Position numbers and translations under genes: made by a program
In this document: positions 1-8,974 of the stretch, in pieces
How positions within the stretch are numbered: position 1 is the first letter of the stretch
Layout of the letters: each line of letters starts with the position of its first letter
The notes under the pieces: model-generated
The model's database searches: none
Told to the model about the DNA's origin: nothing
What the model saw: the letters and a program-made list of their open reading frames with translations, nothing else
From: Tabrizicola sp.
GTDB lineage: Bacteria; Pseudomonadota; Alphaproteobacteria; Rhodobacterales; Rhodobacteraceae
Direction of reading: 5' to 3'
DNA length: 64,000 nucleotides
Assembly: GCF_030694085.1 (NCBI RefSeq)
Contig: NZ_JAUXZE010000039.1
Coordinates: forward strand, 124,001-188,000

Positions 1-490
1 CGATGACGCGACTGTCCGACGGGGCCGCATCCGCGCCAAGCGCCGCGACCAGCGTGGCCATGTCGATACCGGGCAGCGTCGCAAAGGCATCGAACAGCGC
101 CTCGGCCCCGTCGGATTCGACCGGGATATGCAGTAGCTGGCCATCGCCCTGCTTCAGCTTCCAGATCCGGCGGCCACGGAGGGTCAGGAGGCGGATTTCG
201 GCAAGCTCGGGCAGACCCACGAAGCCGCCGACCCGGGGGCCGAAATAGGCGATCTGGGCCTCGGTCACGCGGACGATGCCGGGGGCCTCGCCGTCCTGCT
301 GAAAGCGCAGGCGGCGGAAGGCGGTGAGCGCCCAGCCCGCACCCATGGCCAGGAGTGCAAGGCCAAGCGGCGTGAGGAGATAGCCGCCCTTGCTTGCGGT
401 CCAGGCCCCGAACAGGGCGAGAGCGAAGGCCGCAATCACCTCACGCCAACGATGGGCGGCAGCCAGAAGTTCGGGTCGGATCAGGGACAT
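1..490 (-). CDS. Hypothetical membrane protein, 5' part (runs off the window)
   Basis: The reading frame is open from an ATG at 490 to the window edge, so only the first 163 residues are visible. They begin MSLIRPELLAAAHRWREVIA. Two hydrophobic segments follow at about residues 19-36 and 39-55, then a soluble region of mixed beta-like sequence ending in an Ala-rich stretch. The layout, two N-terminal membrane segments and a cytoplasmic beta-rich domain, resembles small PH-like membrane proteins, but I do not recognise a named family. The start overlaps the last 10 bp of the acetyltransferase gene, so the two are probably translated together, downstream of rsmE. Codon usage (strong G/C at third positions) matches the neighbours. 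Confidence 0.75.
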   Translation of the reverse strand, partial: MSLIRPELLAAAHRWREVIAAFALALFGAWTASKGGYLLTPLGLALLAMGAGWALTAFRRLRFQQDGEAPGIVRVTEAQIAYFGPRVGGFVGLPELAEIRLLTLRGRRIWKLKQGDGQLLHIPVESDGAEALFDAFATLPGIDMATLVAALGADAAPSDSRVI

Positions 491-1335
491 GCGCAGATGT
501 GGGTCGGGCTGGAGAGGAGGAAGAGGGTGAAGGGTGCAGTTGGTTGGAAGCCGAGGGCGCGGTAGGCCTGGGCCGCGGCGTCCGAGGCGGCAAAGAGCAC
601 AGCGCGCGACACCCCTTTCGCGCGGGCCTCGGACAGGTGAAGCGCGACGGCGCGGCGGGCGTAACCCCGGCCCCGCAGGTGTGCCGGAGTATAGACGCCA
701 CCGATCTGGACGATCTCCGGCTGGGAGGCGTTGAAGCCGGTCATGGCAACGGGCTTGCCGTTGTGAAGCAGCAGCCGGTGGCTGTCGCGGGTCAGGTAAT
801 CGGCGATATCGGCTTCGGCCTTGGCGCGGGCATCAGGGCCGGTGCTGCCCAGCACTTCGCCGATGTAGGTTTCCCGCCAGCCGGTGACCAACGGCAGGTC
901 GCCGGGGACGATGGGCCGCAGGATGGTGCCGGGCAGGTCGGGCTGGGCAAGCCGGGCAAGATCAAGCGCGAAGCCCGGCTCGTCGCGGTCAGTGGCGGTG
1001 GCAAGGCGGGTCAGGCCGAGGGCGGCGATCACCGGCCGCGCCGAGGCTGCCGGCCCAACCGCTCCAGTCACCTTCAGGCCCATTAGGGCGGCAGGCAGCC
1101 CGGCCAGATCCGGGGCCCCGACCAGCAGCGGCAGGATCATCCCGGCGCGGGTCACGGCAATAAGGCTGTCCCCGATCCGCCAGAGCCGGATGGCATGATC
1201 GTGCGGACTGGCGAAACGGCCCCGCACCAGACCATGCGTGCGCAGACTGGTCAGCGGGAACATGGTCTGGTCCAGGTGTGCGGCGAGACGGGCCTCGACT
1301 GCGGCGCGGTCCCCGGCCCCCTGTTCGCGGATCAT
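481..1335 (-). CDS. GNAT family N-acetyltransferase, 284 aa
   Basis: The C-terminal half carries the acetyl-CoA binding signature of GNAT enzymes: GVYTPAHLRGRGYARRAV at about residues 213-230, followed by a helix and the fold-closing AYRALGFQP. The N-terminal ~130 residues form a second, degenerate GNAT-like half (AVGPAASARPVIAALGL), as in double-domain GNAT proteins. The substrate is unknown. The open frame extends further upstream, but the ATG at 1335 overlaps the rsmE stop codon as ATGA, which fixes the start by translational coupling. The end overlaps the next gene by 10 bp. These three genes look like one minus-strand transcription unit led by rsmE. Confidence 0.85.
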   Translation of the reverse strand: MIREQGAGDRAAVEARLAAHLDQTMFPLTSLRTHGLVRGRFASPHDHAIRLWRIGDSLIAVTRAGMILPLLVGAPDLAGLPAALMGLKVTGAVGPAASARPVIAALGLTRLATATDRDEPGFALDLARLAQPDLPGTILRPIVPGDLPLVTGWRETYIGEVLGSTGPDARAKAEADIADYLTRDSHRLLLHNGKPVAMTGFNASQPEIVQIGGVYTPAHLRGRGYARRAVALHLSEARAKGVSRAVLFAASDAAAQAYRALGFQPTAPFTLFLLSSPTHICACP

Positions 1336-2051
1336 CGCCAGTCCCCGCAGGCGGCTTGCCAGAGCGTAAGGGCCGCAACGGCGGCGGTGTCGGCGCGCAG
1401 GATGCGGGGACCGAGGCTGAGGGGGGTGACATGCGGTCTGCCGCGCAGTTTCGCGGCCTCGTCGGCGGAAAAGCCGCCCTCGGGGCCGATCAGGATGGCG
1501 GCGGGGCCTTGGGTGGGGGTTATGGTGGCCGGTTGGCCAAGGGCGGTTTCGTCGCACCAGTAGAGCCGTCGGTCCGTCGGCCACTGGGCTAGCAGCCGGT
1601 CGAGGTGGTGGAGGTCGGTGACTTCAGGGACATAGGTCGCTCCGCATTGCTCGGCGGCCTCGACGGCGTGGGCCTGCAGGCGATCCTGGCGGATGCGGTC
1701 AGAATTGGTGTGGCGGGTCTGGACCGGCAGGATGCGGGCCGCGCCGAGTTCAACTGCCTTTTCGACGATGAAATCGGTGCGGGCCTTCTTTATCGGTGCA
1801 AAGAGAAGCCAGAGGTCGGGCGGCAGGTGCAGAGGCCGGGTCTGGGTGTCACAGACGGCGATGGCGCCGCGTTTGCTGGCATCGGTGAGGGTGGCGCGCC
1901 ATTCCCCATCGCGGCCATTGAAAAGAAGGATGGCGGCCCCGGCGGTCAGGCGCATGACTCCGGTCAGGTAATGCGCCTGGTCGGGCGACAGGCGCACGGC
2001 TTGCCCCGGGGCAAGCGGCTGATCTACATAGAGCCTGATCTTCGCATCCAT
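1332..2051 (-). CDS. rsmE: 16S rRNA (uracil(1498)-N(3))-methyltransferase RsmE
   Basis: A 239-aa protein of the SPOUT (knotted) methyltransferase class that methylates N3 of U1498 in 16S rRNA using S-adenosylmethionine. An N-terminal PUA-like RNA-binding region covers about residues 1-70. The knotted catalytic domain ends with the SAM-site motifs IGPEGGFSADEA and LSLGPRILRADTA, which are diagnostic of RsmE. The length is normal for the family. The frame stays open far upstream, but the ATG at 2051 (MDAKIRLYVDQPLAPGQ) fits the usual RsmE N-terminus, and the extra upstream sequence is antisense to ubiA. The start lies only 12 bp from the divergent ubiA start. Confidence 0.95.
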   Translation of the reverse strand: MDAKIRLYVDQPLAPGQAVRLSPDQAHYLTGVMRLTAGAAILLFNGRDGEWRATLTDASKRGAIAVCDTQTRPLHLPPDLWLLFAPIKKARTDFIVEKAVELGAARILPVQTRHTNSDRIRQDRLQAHAVEAAEQCGATYVPEVTDLHHLDRLLAQWPTDRRLYWCDETALGQPATITPTQGPAAILIGPEGGFSADEAAKLRGRPHVTPLSLGPRILRADTAAVAALTLWQAACGDWR

Positions 2052-2063
2052 GAGCCCGAACCT

Positions 2064-3038
2064 ATGACCCAAGCGCCCGAAATGCCAGAGGCCGAACCTG
2101 CGGGACAGGTGGCGGATGCGCCGAAGGCAAACTGGGTGGACCTTTACGCTCCGCTCGCGGCACGGCCCTATCTGCGACTTTCGCGCGCGGACCGGCCGAT
2201 CGGGACCTGGCTTTTGCTGATCCCCTGTCTGTGGGCGATTGCGCTGGCGGGGGGCGTCAGCGGGTTCCGGGGCTGGGACATGTGGCTGGTGCTGTCCTGC
2301 GGTTTGGGGGCGTTCCTGATGCGGGGGGCGGGCTGCACCTGGAACGACGTCACCGACCGCGACATTGACGCCCAGGTGGCGCGGACGCGGTCGCGGCCCT
2401 TGCCCTCGGGTCAGGTAACGGTGCGGGGGGCGCTGGTCTGGATGGTGGTGCAGGCGTTGGCGGCGGCGGTCATTCTGTTCACTTACAACTGGCTGGCGGT
2501 TGGGCTGGGTGTCGCCTCGCTGGCGCTTGTAGCGGTCTACCCGTTCGCCAAGCGGTTCACCTGGTGGCCGCAGGTGTTTCTGGGGCTGGCGTTCAACTGG
2601 GGCGCGCTTCTGGCATGGGCGGCCCATGCGGGGACGGTGCCCCCGGCGGCGGTGGCGCTTTATGCGGCGGGGATTGCCTGGACCCTCTACTACGACACGA
2701 TCTACGCGCATCAGGACCGCGAGGATGATGCGCTGATCGGGGTGAAGTCGACGGCCCGGCTTTTTGGCGACAACAGCCGGGGTTGGCTTTGGGGCTTTGC
2801 CGCGCTGACACTGGTCCTGTTCGGCGCGGCCGTGGTGCTGGCCCATGCCGAAGCGCAGCGGCCGCTGGCCTTCGTCGTGGCGCTGGGGGGCGTCTGGGCA
2901 ATGGGCTGGCACATCGGCTGGCAGATGCGGCGGCTGGACCTGGACGACCCGGCGTCGTGCCTGCAAGTGTTCCGGGCCAACCGGGATGCCGGGCTGATCC
3001 CCGTGCCGTTTCTTGCCGCCGCCGCATGGCTTGGTTGA
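2064..3038 (+). CDS. ubiA: 4-hydroxybenzoate polyprenyltransferase UbiA
   Basis: An integral membrane prenyltransferase of 324 aa that attaches the polyprenyl tail to 4-hydroxybenzoate in ubiquinone synthesis. The first Asp-rich Mg-diphosphate motif is NDVTDRDID at residues 94-102. The second is in the loop YYDTIYAHQDREDD around residue 220. About eight hydrophobic helices surround them. The first ~35 residues are an acidic, Pro/Ala-rich cytoplasmic leader. The ATG at 2064 was chosen because sequence upstream in this frame is antisense to rsmE. There is no room for a promoter between the two starts, so each promoter must lie inside the other gene, or the transcripts overlap. Confidence 0.95.
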   Translation: MTQAPEMPEAEPAGQVADAPKANWVDLYAPLAARPYLRLSRADRPIGTWLLLIPCLWAIALAGGVSGFRGWDMWLVLSCGLGAFLMRGAGCTWNDVTDRDIDAQVARTRSRPLPSGQVTVRGALVWMVVQALAAAVILFTYNWLAVGLGVASLALVAVYPFAKRFTWWPQVFLGLAFNWGALLAWAAHAGTVPPAAVALYAAGIAWTLYYDTIYAHQDREDDALIGVKSTARLFGDNSRGWLWGFAALTLVLFGAAVVLAHAEAQRPLAFVVALGGVWAMGWHIGWQMRRLDLDDPASCLQVFRANRDAGLIPVPFLAAAAWLG

Positions 3039-3096
3039 ACAGCCGCGCCCAAACCCCTAGGAAGCACGGGCGTCCCGAGTCTCCCGGAAGGTCCTT

Positions 3097-5181
3097 TTGC
3101 TGTCGCGCCTTGCCAAGCTGTCCTCGACCACCCTTGCGTTGCTGGCTTTCGTGCTGGCGGCGGGCGTCATGATCTCGGTCGCCTACGGGGCGGCTCTGGT
3201 GATCGAATCGCGGACCCAGAAGGTGGTGACGACCCGGTTGACCGAAGCCGGAATCACGTGGATCACTGTGGCCACCGACGGCTTGCAGGTCCGCCTGACC
3301 GGCACCGCCCCGCGTGAGGCCGACCGCTTTCGCGCGGTGAACATGGTGGGCGCGCTGATCGACACCTCGCGCATCCGCGACGGGCTTGACGTGACCCCGG
3401 CCTCGGCCATCGAAGCGCCAAAGTTCTCGGTCGAGATGCTGCGCACCGAGGATGAGGTCCAGCTGAGCGGCCTGATCCCCGAGAACCCCGGCGAGGGGGG
3501 GCTGACCGAAGCGGCGCTGTCCGAGGCGGCAGCGGCCTTGGCGCAGGGCACCGAACTGCCGGACATGCTGGAGACGGCGGATTATCCCGCACCGGAAGCC
3601 TGGAACGAGGCGTTGGCCTTCGGGCTGCAGGCGCTGGAGCGGCTGGAGTTGTCGAAAGTTTCGGTCACGGCGGACCGGGTCGAGGTCAAGGCCATTACCG
3701 ACAGCGCCGAGGAAAAGCGGCGCCTGGAGACCGAGCTGCGCGGGCTGGCACCGGCAAAGGTCCAGCTGGTGCTGGACATATCGGCCCCGCGTCCGGTCAT
3801 CACCCCTTTCACCCTGCGCTTCGTCAGGGATGCCGAGGGCGCGCGCTTCGACAGCTGTTCCGCCGACACGGACCGCGCGCGGTCGCAGATCCTGCGCACG
3901 GCGGCGACGGCGGGGGTCGAGGGGTCGTCCGTCTGCCAGGTCGGCCTTGGCACGCCGACCCCCCGCTGGGCCGAGGCGGTGGGACTGGGGATACGGGCGG
4001 TGACGGAACTGGGGTCGGGGTCGATCACCTTCTCGGACGCAGATGTCACCTTGCTTGCGGGCAGCGACGTGCCGCAGGCGACCTTCGACAAGGTGGTGGG
4101 CGAGCTGGAGACCGGGTTGCCGGATGTCTTCTCGCTGACCTCGACGCTGGAAAAGAAGGCAACCGCGACCCAGGGCCCGGCCGAGTTCACCGCCACCCTG
4201 AGCGAGACCGGACGGGTGGAGCTGCGCGGGCGGCTGACCGACGAGATGCAGCGCCAGGCAGTCGATGCCTTTGCCAGGTCGGCCTTTTCCGGCGCCCAGG
4301 TCCTGACCGCGACGCGACTGGACGAGACGCTGCCCGATGGCTGGCCGGTCCGGGTGCTGGCGGGGCTGAAGGCGCTTTCCGAGGTCGAGCATGGCAAGCT
4401 TCTGGTCCGGGCCGACCTCGTCGAAGTCACGGGGGTCACCGGCTCTACGGCGACGCGGGGCCGGATCACCCAGATCCTGTCGGACGAGTTGGGCCAGGGC
4501 CAGACCTTCCGCGTCAATGTCCGCTATGACGAGGCGCTGGACCCCCTGGCCGCGCTGCCGACGCCCGAGGAATGTGCCGCCGATGTGAACACCGTCATCG
4601 CGCGGACGAAGATCACTTTCACCCCAGCGTCCGCCGAGATCGCCACCACCGCGCGACCCGTTCTGGACGAACTGGCCGCCATTCTGTCGAACTGCCCCCC
4701 GATGCAGATGGAGATCGGCGGCCATACCGATTCCCAAGGGTCGGAAGGCGGCAACCAGGCACTTAGCCAGGCAAGGGCCGAGGCGGTGCTCCTGGCCTTG
4801 CAGGGACGTCGGGTCGACGTTTCCGGCATGACCGCCTTGGGCTACGGCGAGACGCAACCGATTGCCGAAAACCAGACGGAATCGGGCCGCGAGGCGAACC
4901 GGCGGATTGAATTCGTACTACAAGGCGTGCCGCAGGCGGCCGAAGTTCCTGCCTCGGGCGAGGCCCAGACCGCGGCGCCTGAGGCTGCCGTGGCGGATGC
5001 TGCCCCGGCGGAGGCTATCGCAACGCAGACCCCTGTGGCGGCGGCTCCGGCGGAAAACGCCGGGCCGGTTGCGACGGCCGGAGGTCCCGATTTCTCGGCT
5101 GACACCAGCCCCTCGGTTGCGCCGACCGAAAAGACCATCGCGCCGAAACCGCGCCCCGAAGGGCTGAAGGCTGAAGAATGA
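3097..5181 (+). CDS. OmpA-family envelope protein with BON-like repeats, 694 aa
   Basis: The protein has an N-terminal signal/anchor segment (about residues 8-32). A long region of repeated BON-like units follows (for example VATDGLQVRLTGTAPREADR near residue 50, and related blocks near 190, 350 and 440). A C-terminal OmpA peptidoglycan-binding domain spans about residues 495-610, with the signature GGHTDSQGSEGGNQALSQ and ANRRIEF. The last ~80 residues are Ala/Pro-rich and low in complexity. BON modules bind phospholipid and OmpA domains bind peptidoglycan, so it probably links membrane and wall in the periplasm. The start is TTG at 3097 behind a GGAAGG ribosome site. An ATG 24 codons further on would cut the hydrophobic segment. 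Confidence 0.85.
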   Translation: MLSRLAKLSSTTLALLAFVLAAGVMISVAYGAALVIESRTQKVVTTRLTEAGITWITVATDGLQVRLTGTAPREADRFRAVNMVGALIDTSRIRDGLDVTPASAIEAPKFSVEMLRTEDEVQLSGLIPENPGEGGLTEAALSEAAAALAQGTELPDMLETADYPAPEAWNEALAFGLQALERLELSKVSVTADRVEVKAITDSAEEKRRLETELRGLAPAKVQLVLDISAPRPVITPFTLRFVRDAEGARFDSCSADTDRARSQILRTAATAGVEGSSVCQVGLGTPTPRWAEAVGLGIRAVTELGSGSITFSDADVTLLAGSDVPQATFDKVVGELETGLPDVFSLTSTLEKKATATQGPAEFTATLSETGRVELRGRLTDEMQRQAVDAFARSAFSGAQVLTATRLDETLPDGWPVRVLAGLKALSEVEHGKLLVRADLVEVTGVTGSTATRGRITQILSDELGQGQTFRVNVRYDEALDPLAALPTPEECAADVNTVIARTKITFTPASAEIATTARPVLDELAAILSNCPPMQMEIGGHTDSQGSEGGNQALSQARAEAVLLALQGRRVDVSGMTALGYGETQPIAENQTESGREANRRIEFVLQGVPQAAEVPASGEAQTAAPEAAVADAAPAEAIATQTPVAAAPAENAGPVATAGGPDFSADTSPSVAPTEKTIAPKPRPEGLKAEE

Positions 5182-5507
5182 ACCGCACAGAATTCGTCGT
5201 CGCCACCGCAATCATCCTTCTGGTCGCCTTCGCCATGGGCTGGTTCACCCACTGGCTTTTGCACCGCTTCACCCGGGTCCAGGGCGGCGACATGGCCGAA
5301 ATGGACAAGCTGGCACAGTCGCTGCACGAGGCCGAAGAACTGCGTGATCAGGCGCTGGCCTATCTGGAACAGCGCGAAGCCGAACTGATGAATCATATCA
5401 GCCAGACCGAGGCCGAGCTGAAGGCCGCGATGGAAGGCCTGCGCGAGGCCCGGCACGAGGCCGAGGAGATGCGCGCCTATATCGAGCGGATGCACGCGAA
5501 CGGCTAG
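5178..5507 (+). CDS. Small membrane-anchored coiled-coil protein, 109 aa
   Basis: One N-terminal membrane helix (about residues 6-26, ending GWFTHWLLHRF) is followed by an almost uninterrupted charged helix rich in Glu, Ala and Leu, predicted to form a coiled coil to the C-terminus. Its ATG overlaps the stop codon of the OmpA/BON gene as ATGA, so the two are translationally coupled and probably act together at the envelope. It matches a type of short hypothetical protein seen in Rhodobacteraceae, and I know no function for it. A double-palindrome repeat follows 22 bp after the stop. Confidence 0.8.
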   Translation: MNRTEFVVATAIILLVAFAMGWFTHWLLHRFTRVQGGDMAEMDKLAQSLHEAEELRDQALAYLEQREAELMNHISQTEAELKAAMEGLREARHEAEEMRAYIERMHANG

Positions 5508-5528
5508 GCGCTTCGTTCGGGCGGGGGC

Positions 5529-5572
5529 CAAATTCCTTCGAAGGAATTTGCAGAACTTTTCGAAAAGTTTTG
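5529..5572. repeat. Double-palindrome intergenic repeat, copy 1
   Basis: A perfect 22-bp palindrome at 5529-5550 (CAAATTCCTTCGAAGG then AATTTG) is followed directly by a second stem at 5551-5572, built on AACTTTTCGAAAAGTT with one G:T pair in the arms. It lies between two plus-strand genes. Related copies are at 8975, 33833 and 59194. Confidence 0.9.
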
Positions 5573-5685
5573 CGCATCTGTCCAGCCACTGGCGGGTTTG
5601 ATCGGACTCTGGCCTGATCCGGCCCGGAAAACTGGACATCCCACCCCTCGCATGGCAGGCCTTTCGCTAACAAATGGAGGCCCCA

Positions 5686-7164
5686 ATGCTCGATTCCGTG
5701 ACCGACCTCGCGTCGCTGCTGAAAGACCCTTCGCTGCTGGTAACCAAGTCCTACGTGGCGGGTGAGTGGACCCTTGCCGATGACGGCTCGACCTTCCCGG
5801 TGACCAACCCGGCGCGTGGCGACGTGATCTGCCAGCTGCCGAACCTTGGACGGGCCGAGGCCGCCCGCGCAATCAGGGCGGCCCATGCGGCGCACTGGGA
5901 ATGGGCGAAGCGGACGGCGAAGGAACGCGCGCAGGTGATGCGCAAGTGGTTCGACCTGTGCATGGCCAACCAGGACGATCTGGCGACCATCCTGACCGCC
6001 GAGATGGGCAAGCCGCTGGCCGAAGCGAAGGGCGAAATTGCCTATGGCTCGTCCTACATCGAATTCTATGGCGAAGAAGCCAAGCGCACCTACGGCGAAA
6101 TCATCCCCGGCCACCAGCGCGACAAGCGCATCCAGGTCCTGAAGCAGCCGATCGGGGTGGCCGCCTCGATCACGCCATGGAATTTTCCGAACGCGATGAT
6201 CGCGCGGAAAGTGGCCCCTGCCCTTGCGGCGGGCTGCGGGTTCGTGGCGCGTCCGGCGGCGGAGACGCCGCTGTCGGCCTTGGCTTTGGCGGTTCTGGCG
6301 GAACGCGCAGGGGTTCCGGCGGGGCTGTTCTCGGTCATCACCTCGAAGCGGTCGTCGGACATCGGCAAAGAGTTCTGCGAGAACCCGCTGATCCGCAAGC
6401 TGACCTTCACCGGGTCGACCGAGGTGGGTCGCATCTTGCTGAAACAGGCGGCGGACCAGATCCTGAAATGCTCGATGGAGCTGGGCGGCAACGCGCCCTT
6501 CATCGTCTTCGACGACGCCGATCTGGACGCGGCGGTCGAGGGCGCGATGATCTCCAAGTTCCGCAACAACGGCCAGACCTGCGTCTGCGCCAACCGGATC
6601 TATGTGCAGGCCGGGGTCTATGACGCCTTCGCGGCGAAGCTGGCCGTCGCGGTCGAGAAGCTGGCCATCGGCGACGGGCTGAAAGCGGGCGTCACCACCG
6701 GCCCGCTGATCAACGCGGATGCAGTGGACAAGGTCGAGGAGCATATCGCCGACGTCGTGGCGGGCGGTGGCAAGATCGTTACCGGCGGCAAGCGGCATGA
6801 ATTGGGCGGGACCTTCTTCCAGCCGACCGTCGTGACGGGCGTGACGCCCGACATGAAGGTCGCCAACGAGGAGACCTTCGGCCCGCTCGCGCCCCTTTTC
6901 AAGTTCGAGACCGAGGACGAGGTGATCGAGCTGGCGAACGCCACGATCTTCGGGCTGGCATCCTACTTCTATGCCCGCGACATCGGGCGGATCACCCGGG
7001 TCCAGGAGGCGCTGGAATACGGGATGGTGGGCGTGAACACCGGGTTGATCTCGAACGAGATGGCGCCTTTTGGCGGGGTGAAACAGTCGGGCCTGGGCCG
7101 CGAAGGATCACGTCATGGGCTGGATGACTACATGGAGCTGAAATACATCTGCCTGTCGATCTGA
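5686..7164 (+). CDS. gabD: NAD(P)-dependent succinate-semialdehyde dehydrogenase (GabD type)
   Basis: A 492-aa aldehyde dehydrogenase. The catalytic Glu265 lies in MELGGNAP and the catalytic Cys299 in GQTCVCAN. The CVCANR context and RKLTFTGSTEVGR are typical of succinate-semialdehyde dehydrogenases, which convert succinate semialdehyde to succinate at the end of the GABA shunt. I start at the ATG at 5686 because a GGAGG lies five bases before it. An in-frame ATG at 5674 would contain that ribosome site. Oddly, the conserved Lys of the cofactor-binding KPAxxTP motif is Arg here (ARPAAETP, residues 188-195). A terminator follows. The substrate assignment is by family likeness only. Confidence 0.88.
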   Translation: MLDSVTDLASLLKDPSLLVTKSYVAGEWTLADDGSTFPVTNPARGDVICQLPNLGRAEAARAIRAAHAAHWEWAKRTAKERAQVMRKWFDLCMANQDDLATILTAEMGKPLAEAKGEIAYGSSYIEFYGEEAKRTYGEIIPGHQRDKRIQVLKQPIGVAASITPWNFPNAMIARKVAPALAAGCGFVARPAAETPLSALALAVLAERAGVPAGLFSVITSKRSSDIGKEFCENPLIRKLTFTGSTEVGRILLKQAADQILKCSMELGGNAPFIVFDDADLDAAVEGAMISKFRNNGQTCVCANRIYVQAGVYDAFAAKLAVAVEKLAIGDGLKAGVTTGPLINADAVDKVEEHIADVVAGGGKIVTGGKRHELGGTFFQPTVVTGVTPDMKVANEETFGPLAPLFKFETEDEVIELANATIFGLASYFYARDIGRITRVQEALEYGMVGVNTGLISNEMAPFGGVKQSGLGREGSRHGLDDYMELKYICLSI

Positions 7165-7181
7165 CGGGTCGGAATTTGCAC

Positions 7182-7209
7182 AAAGGGCGGCCTTCGGGTC
7201 GCCCTTTTT
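7182..7209 (+). terminator. Intrinsic terminator after gabD
   Basis: An 11-bp stem AAAGGGCGGCC / GGTCGCCCTTT (one G:T pair) with a TTCG tetraloop, followed by TTTTT, 17 bp after the gabD stop. A classical rho-independent terminator. Confidence 0.9.
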
Positions 7210-7316
7210 CATGTTCTGTGCATTTCGGCAGTCCGGTCCCGCAGGTCAGGGCCTCTGGCAGGGTGGGTGGGGATGCATTAGCTATGATGCCGATCCGCAA
7301 CCCGAAGGGCTAACCG

Positions 7317-8162
7317 ATGTCTGACGACTACACCCCGCCGAAGGTCTGGAAATGGGAGCAGCCCTCGGGCGGCGCTTTCGCCAACATCAACCGCCCCGTC
7401 GCGGGTGCGACGCATGACAAGGCGCTGCCGGTCGGCCAACACCCGTTGCAGCTTTACTCGCTGGCGACGCCGAACGGGGTCAAGGTTACGATCCTGCTGG
7501 AGGAGTTGCTGGACGCGGGCCATGACGCGGACTACGACGCCTGGCTGATCGACATCGGCAAGGGCGATCAGTTCGGGTCGGGCTTCGTCGAGGTGAACCC
7601 GAACTCGAAGATCCCGGCGCTGATGGATCATGGGAACGGGCAACGCGTGTTCGAGAGCGCGTCGATCATGCTGTATCTGGCCGAGAAGTTCGGCGGCGCG
7701 TTCATCCCGAAGGATGCCTCGCAGCGGACCGAGATGTTCAGCTGGCTCTTCTGGCAGATGGGGTCCGCGCCCTTTGTGGGCGGCGGCTTCGGCCATTTCT
7801 ACGCCTATGCCCCGGTGAAGATCGAATACGCAATCAACCGCTACGCGATGGAGACAAAGCGGCAGTTGGACGTGCTGGACCAGCATCTGGCGACGCATGA
7901 GTGGATGGCGGGGGACTACTCGCTGGCCGACATGGCGATCTATGCCTGGTATGGAAACCTGGTGCTGGGGCGGGCCTACAATGCCGCCGAGTTCCTGGAC
8001 GTGACCAGCTACAAGCATGTGGTGGCCTGGGCGCAGCGCATCGACGCGCGGCCGGGAGTGGTGCGCGGCCGGAAGGTCAACCGCTCATGGGGCGAGGATT
8101 GGGAGAAGCTGCCGGAGCGTCACTCGGCGGCGGATTTCGACGCGCTGCCGAAAGCGCCCTGA
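7317..8162 (+). CDS. yghU: Glutathione-dependent disulfide-bond oxidoreductase (YghU-like GST)
   Basis: A 281-aa protein of the nu-class glutathione transferase group. The sequence follows E. coli YghU closely along its whole length: GGAFANINRPVAG near residue 19, LPVGQHPLQLYSLATPNGVK at about 37-56, SGFVEVNPNSKIPAL (thioredoxin-fold glutathione site), and FVGGGFGHFYAYAPVKIEYA in the helical C-domain. YghU reduces disulfides using two bound glutathiones per subunit. The length matches the family. It starts at the ATG at 7317 and stands alone between a terminator and an SDR gene. Its physiological substrate is not shown by context. Confidence 0.93.
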   Translation: MSDDYTPPKVWKWEQPSGGAFANINRPVAGATHDKALPVGQHPLQLYSLATPNGVKVTILLEELLDAGHDADYDAWLIDIGKGDQFGSGFVEVNPNSKIPALMDHGNGQRVFESASIMLYLAEKFGGAFIPKDASQRTEMFSWLFWQMGSAPFVGGGFGHFYAYAPVKIEYAINRYAMETKRQLDVLDQHLATHEWMAGDYSLADMAIYAWYGNLVLGRAYNAAEFLDVTSYKHVVAWAQRIDARPGVVRGRKVNRSWGEDWEKLPERHSAADFDALPKAP

Positions 8163-8236
8163 TCCTGTGACAGGACGGATTGAGCCAGCCCGGGCCTTGG
8201 CCTAGGCTGGATTTTACATGTCTGGGGAGTGGGGCC

Positions 8237-8968
8237 ATGTCCAACCGTATCGCCGTCGTCACCGGAGCTGCCGGGGGCTTGGGGCGGGCCTTCGTCGACC
8301 GTCTGCTGGCCGACGGGCTGACCGTCGTAGGCGTGGACATCGACGGCGCGGCGCTGTTGGGGATGGGGGCGGACCGCGAGGGGTTCGTGGCCGAGGCGGT
8401 GGACCTGACCGACGCAGAGGCCATCTCCGATCTGTTTGACCGGCTGACCGCGCGGTTCGGAGGCGTGGACGCCTTGGTGAACAACGCCGGGACCTGCTTC
8501 ATGTCGGACTTCCCGGACATTCCGGCGAGCGAGTTGGACCGGCAGATGGCGATCAACTTCTCCTCGGCCTTCCATTGCTGCCAGGGCGCGGTGAAGGCGA
8601 TGGCGGGTCGGCCGGGGGTGCGGAAGATCGTCAACATCTCGTCCAATGGCGCCTACAACTTCGACGTCTTCGACCCGCCGCATTACCGCGCCTCGAAAGC
8701 GGCGATGGACACGCTGACCAAGGACCTCGCCCGCCGTTACGCGCGGGAGAAGATCGCGGTGAACTCGATTGCCCCGGCGATGACCGAGACGCCCTTGTTC
8801 AACGTGCTGACCGAAGAGGTGCTGGCGCGTGCGATCAGCGCGATGCCGCATGGGCGGGCGATGCAGCCGGAGGAGATTGCGAACTGGGTGGGGTTCCTGA
8901 TCTCGCCCGCAGGAGACGTGTCTTCGGGGAACGTCATCATCCTGAACCAGGGGCGCGACGTGCGATGA
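8237..8968 (+). CDS. Short-chain dehydrogenase/reductase (SDR), 243 aa
   Basis: A classical SDR of cytoplasmic type with the Rossmann motif TGAAGGLG (residues 9-16), the structural NNAG (82-85), Asn108, a catalytic Ser in NISSNGAY and the YRASK catalytic pair Tyr150/Lys154. An acidic residue after the second strand (VVGVDIDGA) suggests NAD rather than NADP. The substrate is unknown. I chose the ATG at 8237, because the 19 upstream in-frame codons precede a typical SDR start (MSNRIAVVTGAAGG). A double-palindrome repeat separates it from the aminotransferase gene downstream. Confidence 0.88.
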   Translation: MSNRIAVVTGAAGGLGRAFVDRLLADGLTVVGVDIDGAALLGMGADREGFVAEAVDLTDAEAISDLFDRLTARFGGVDALVNNAGTCFMSDFPDIPASELDRQMAINFSSAFHCCQGAVKAMAGRPGVRKIVNISSNGAYNFDVFDPPHYRASKAAMDTLTKDLARRYAREKIAVNSIAPAMTETPLFNVLTEEVLARAISAMPHGRAMQPEEIANWVGFLISPAGDVSSGNVIILNQGRDVR

Positions 8969-8974
8969 GGCGGC

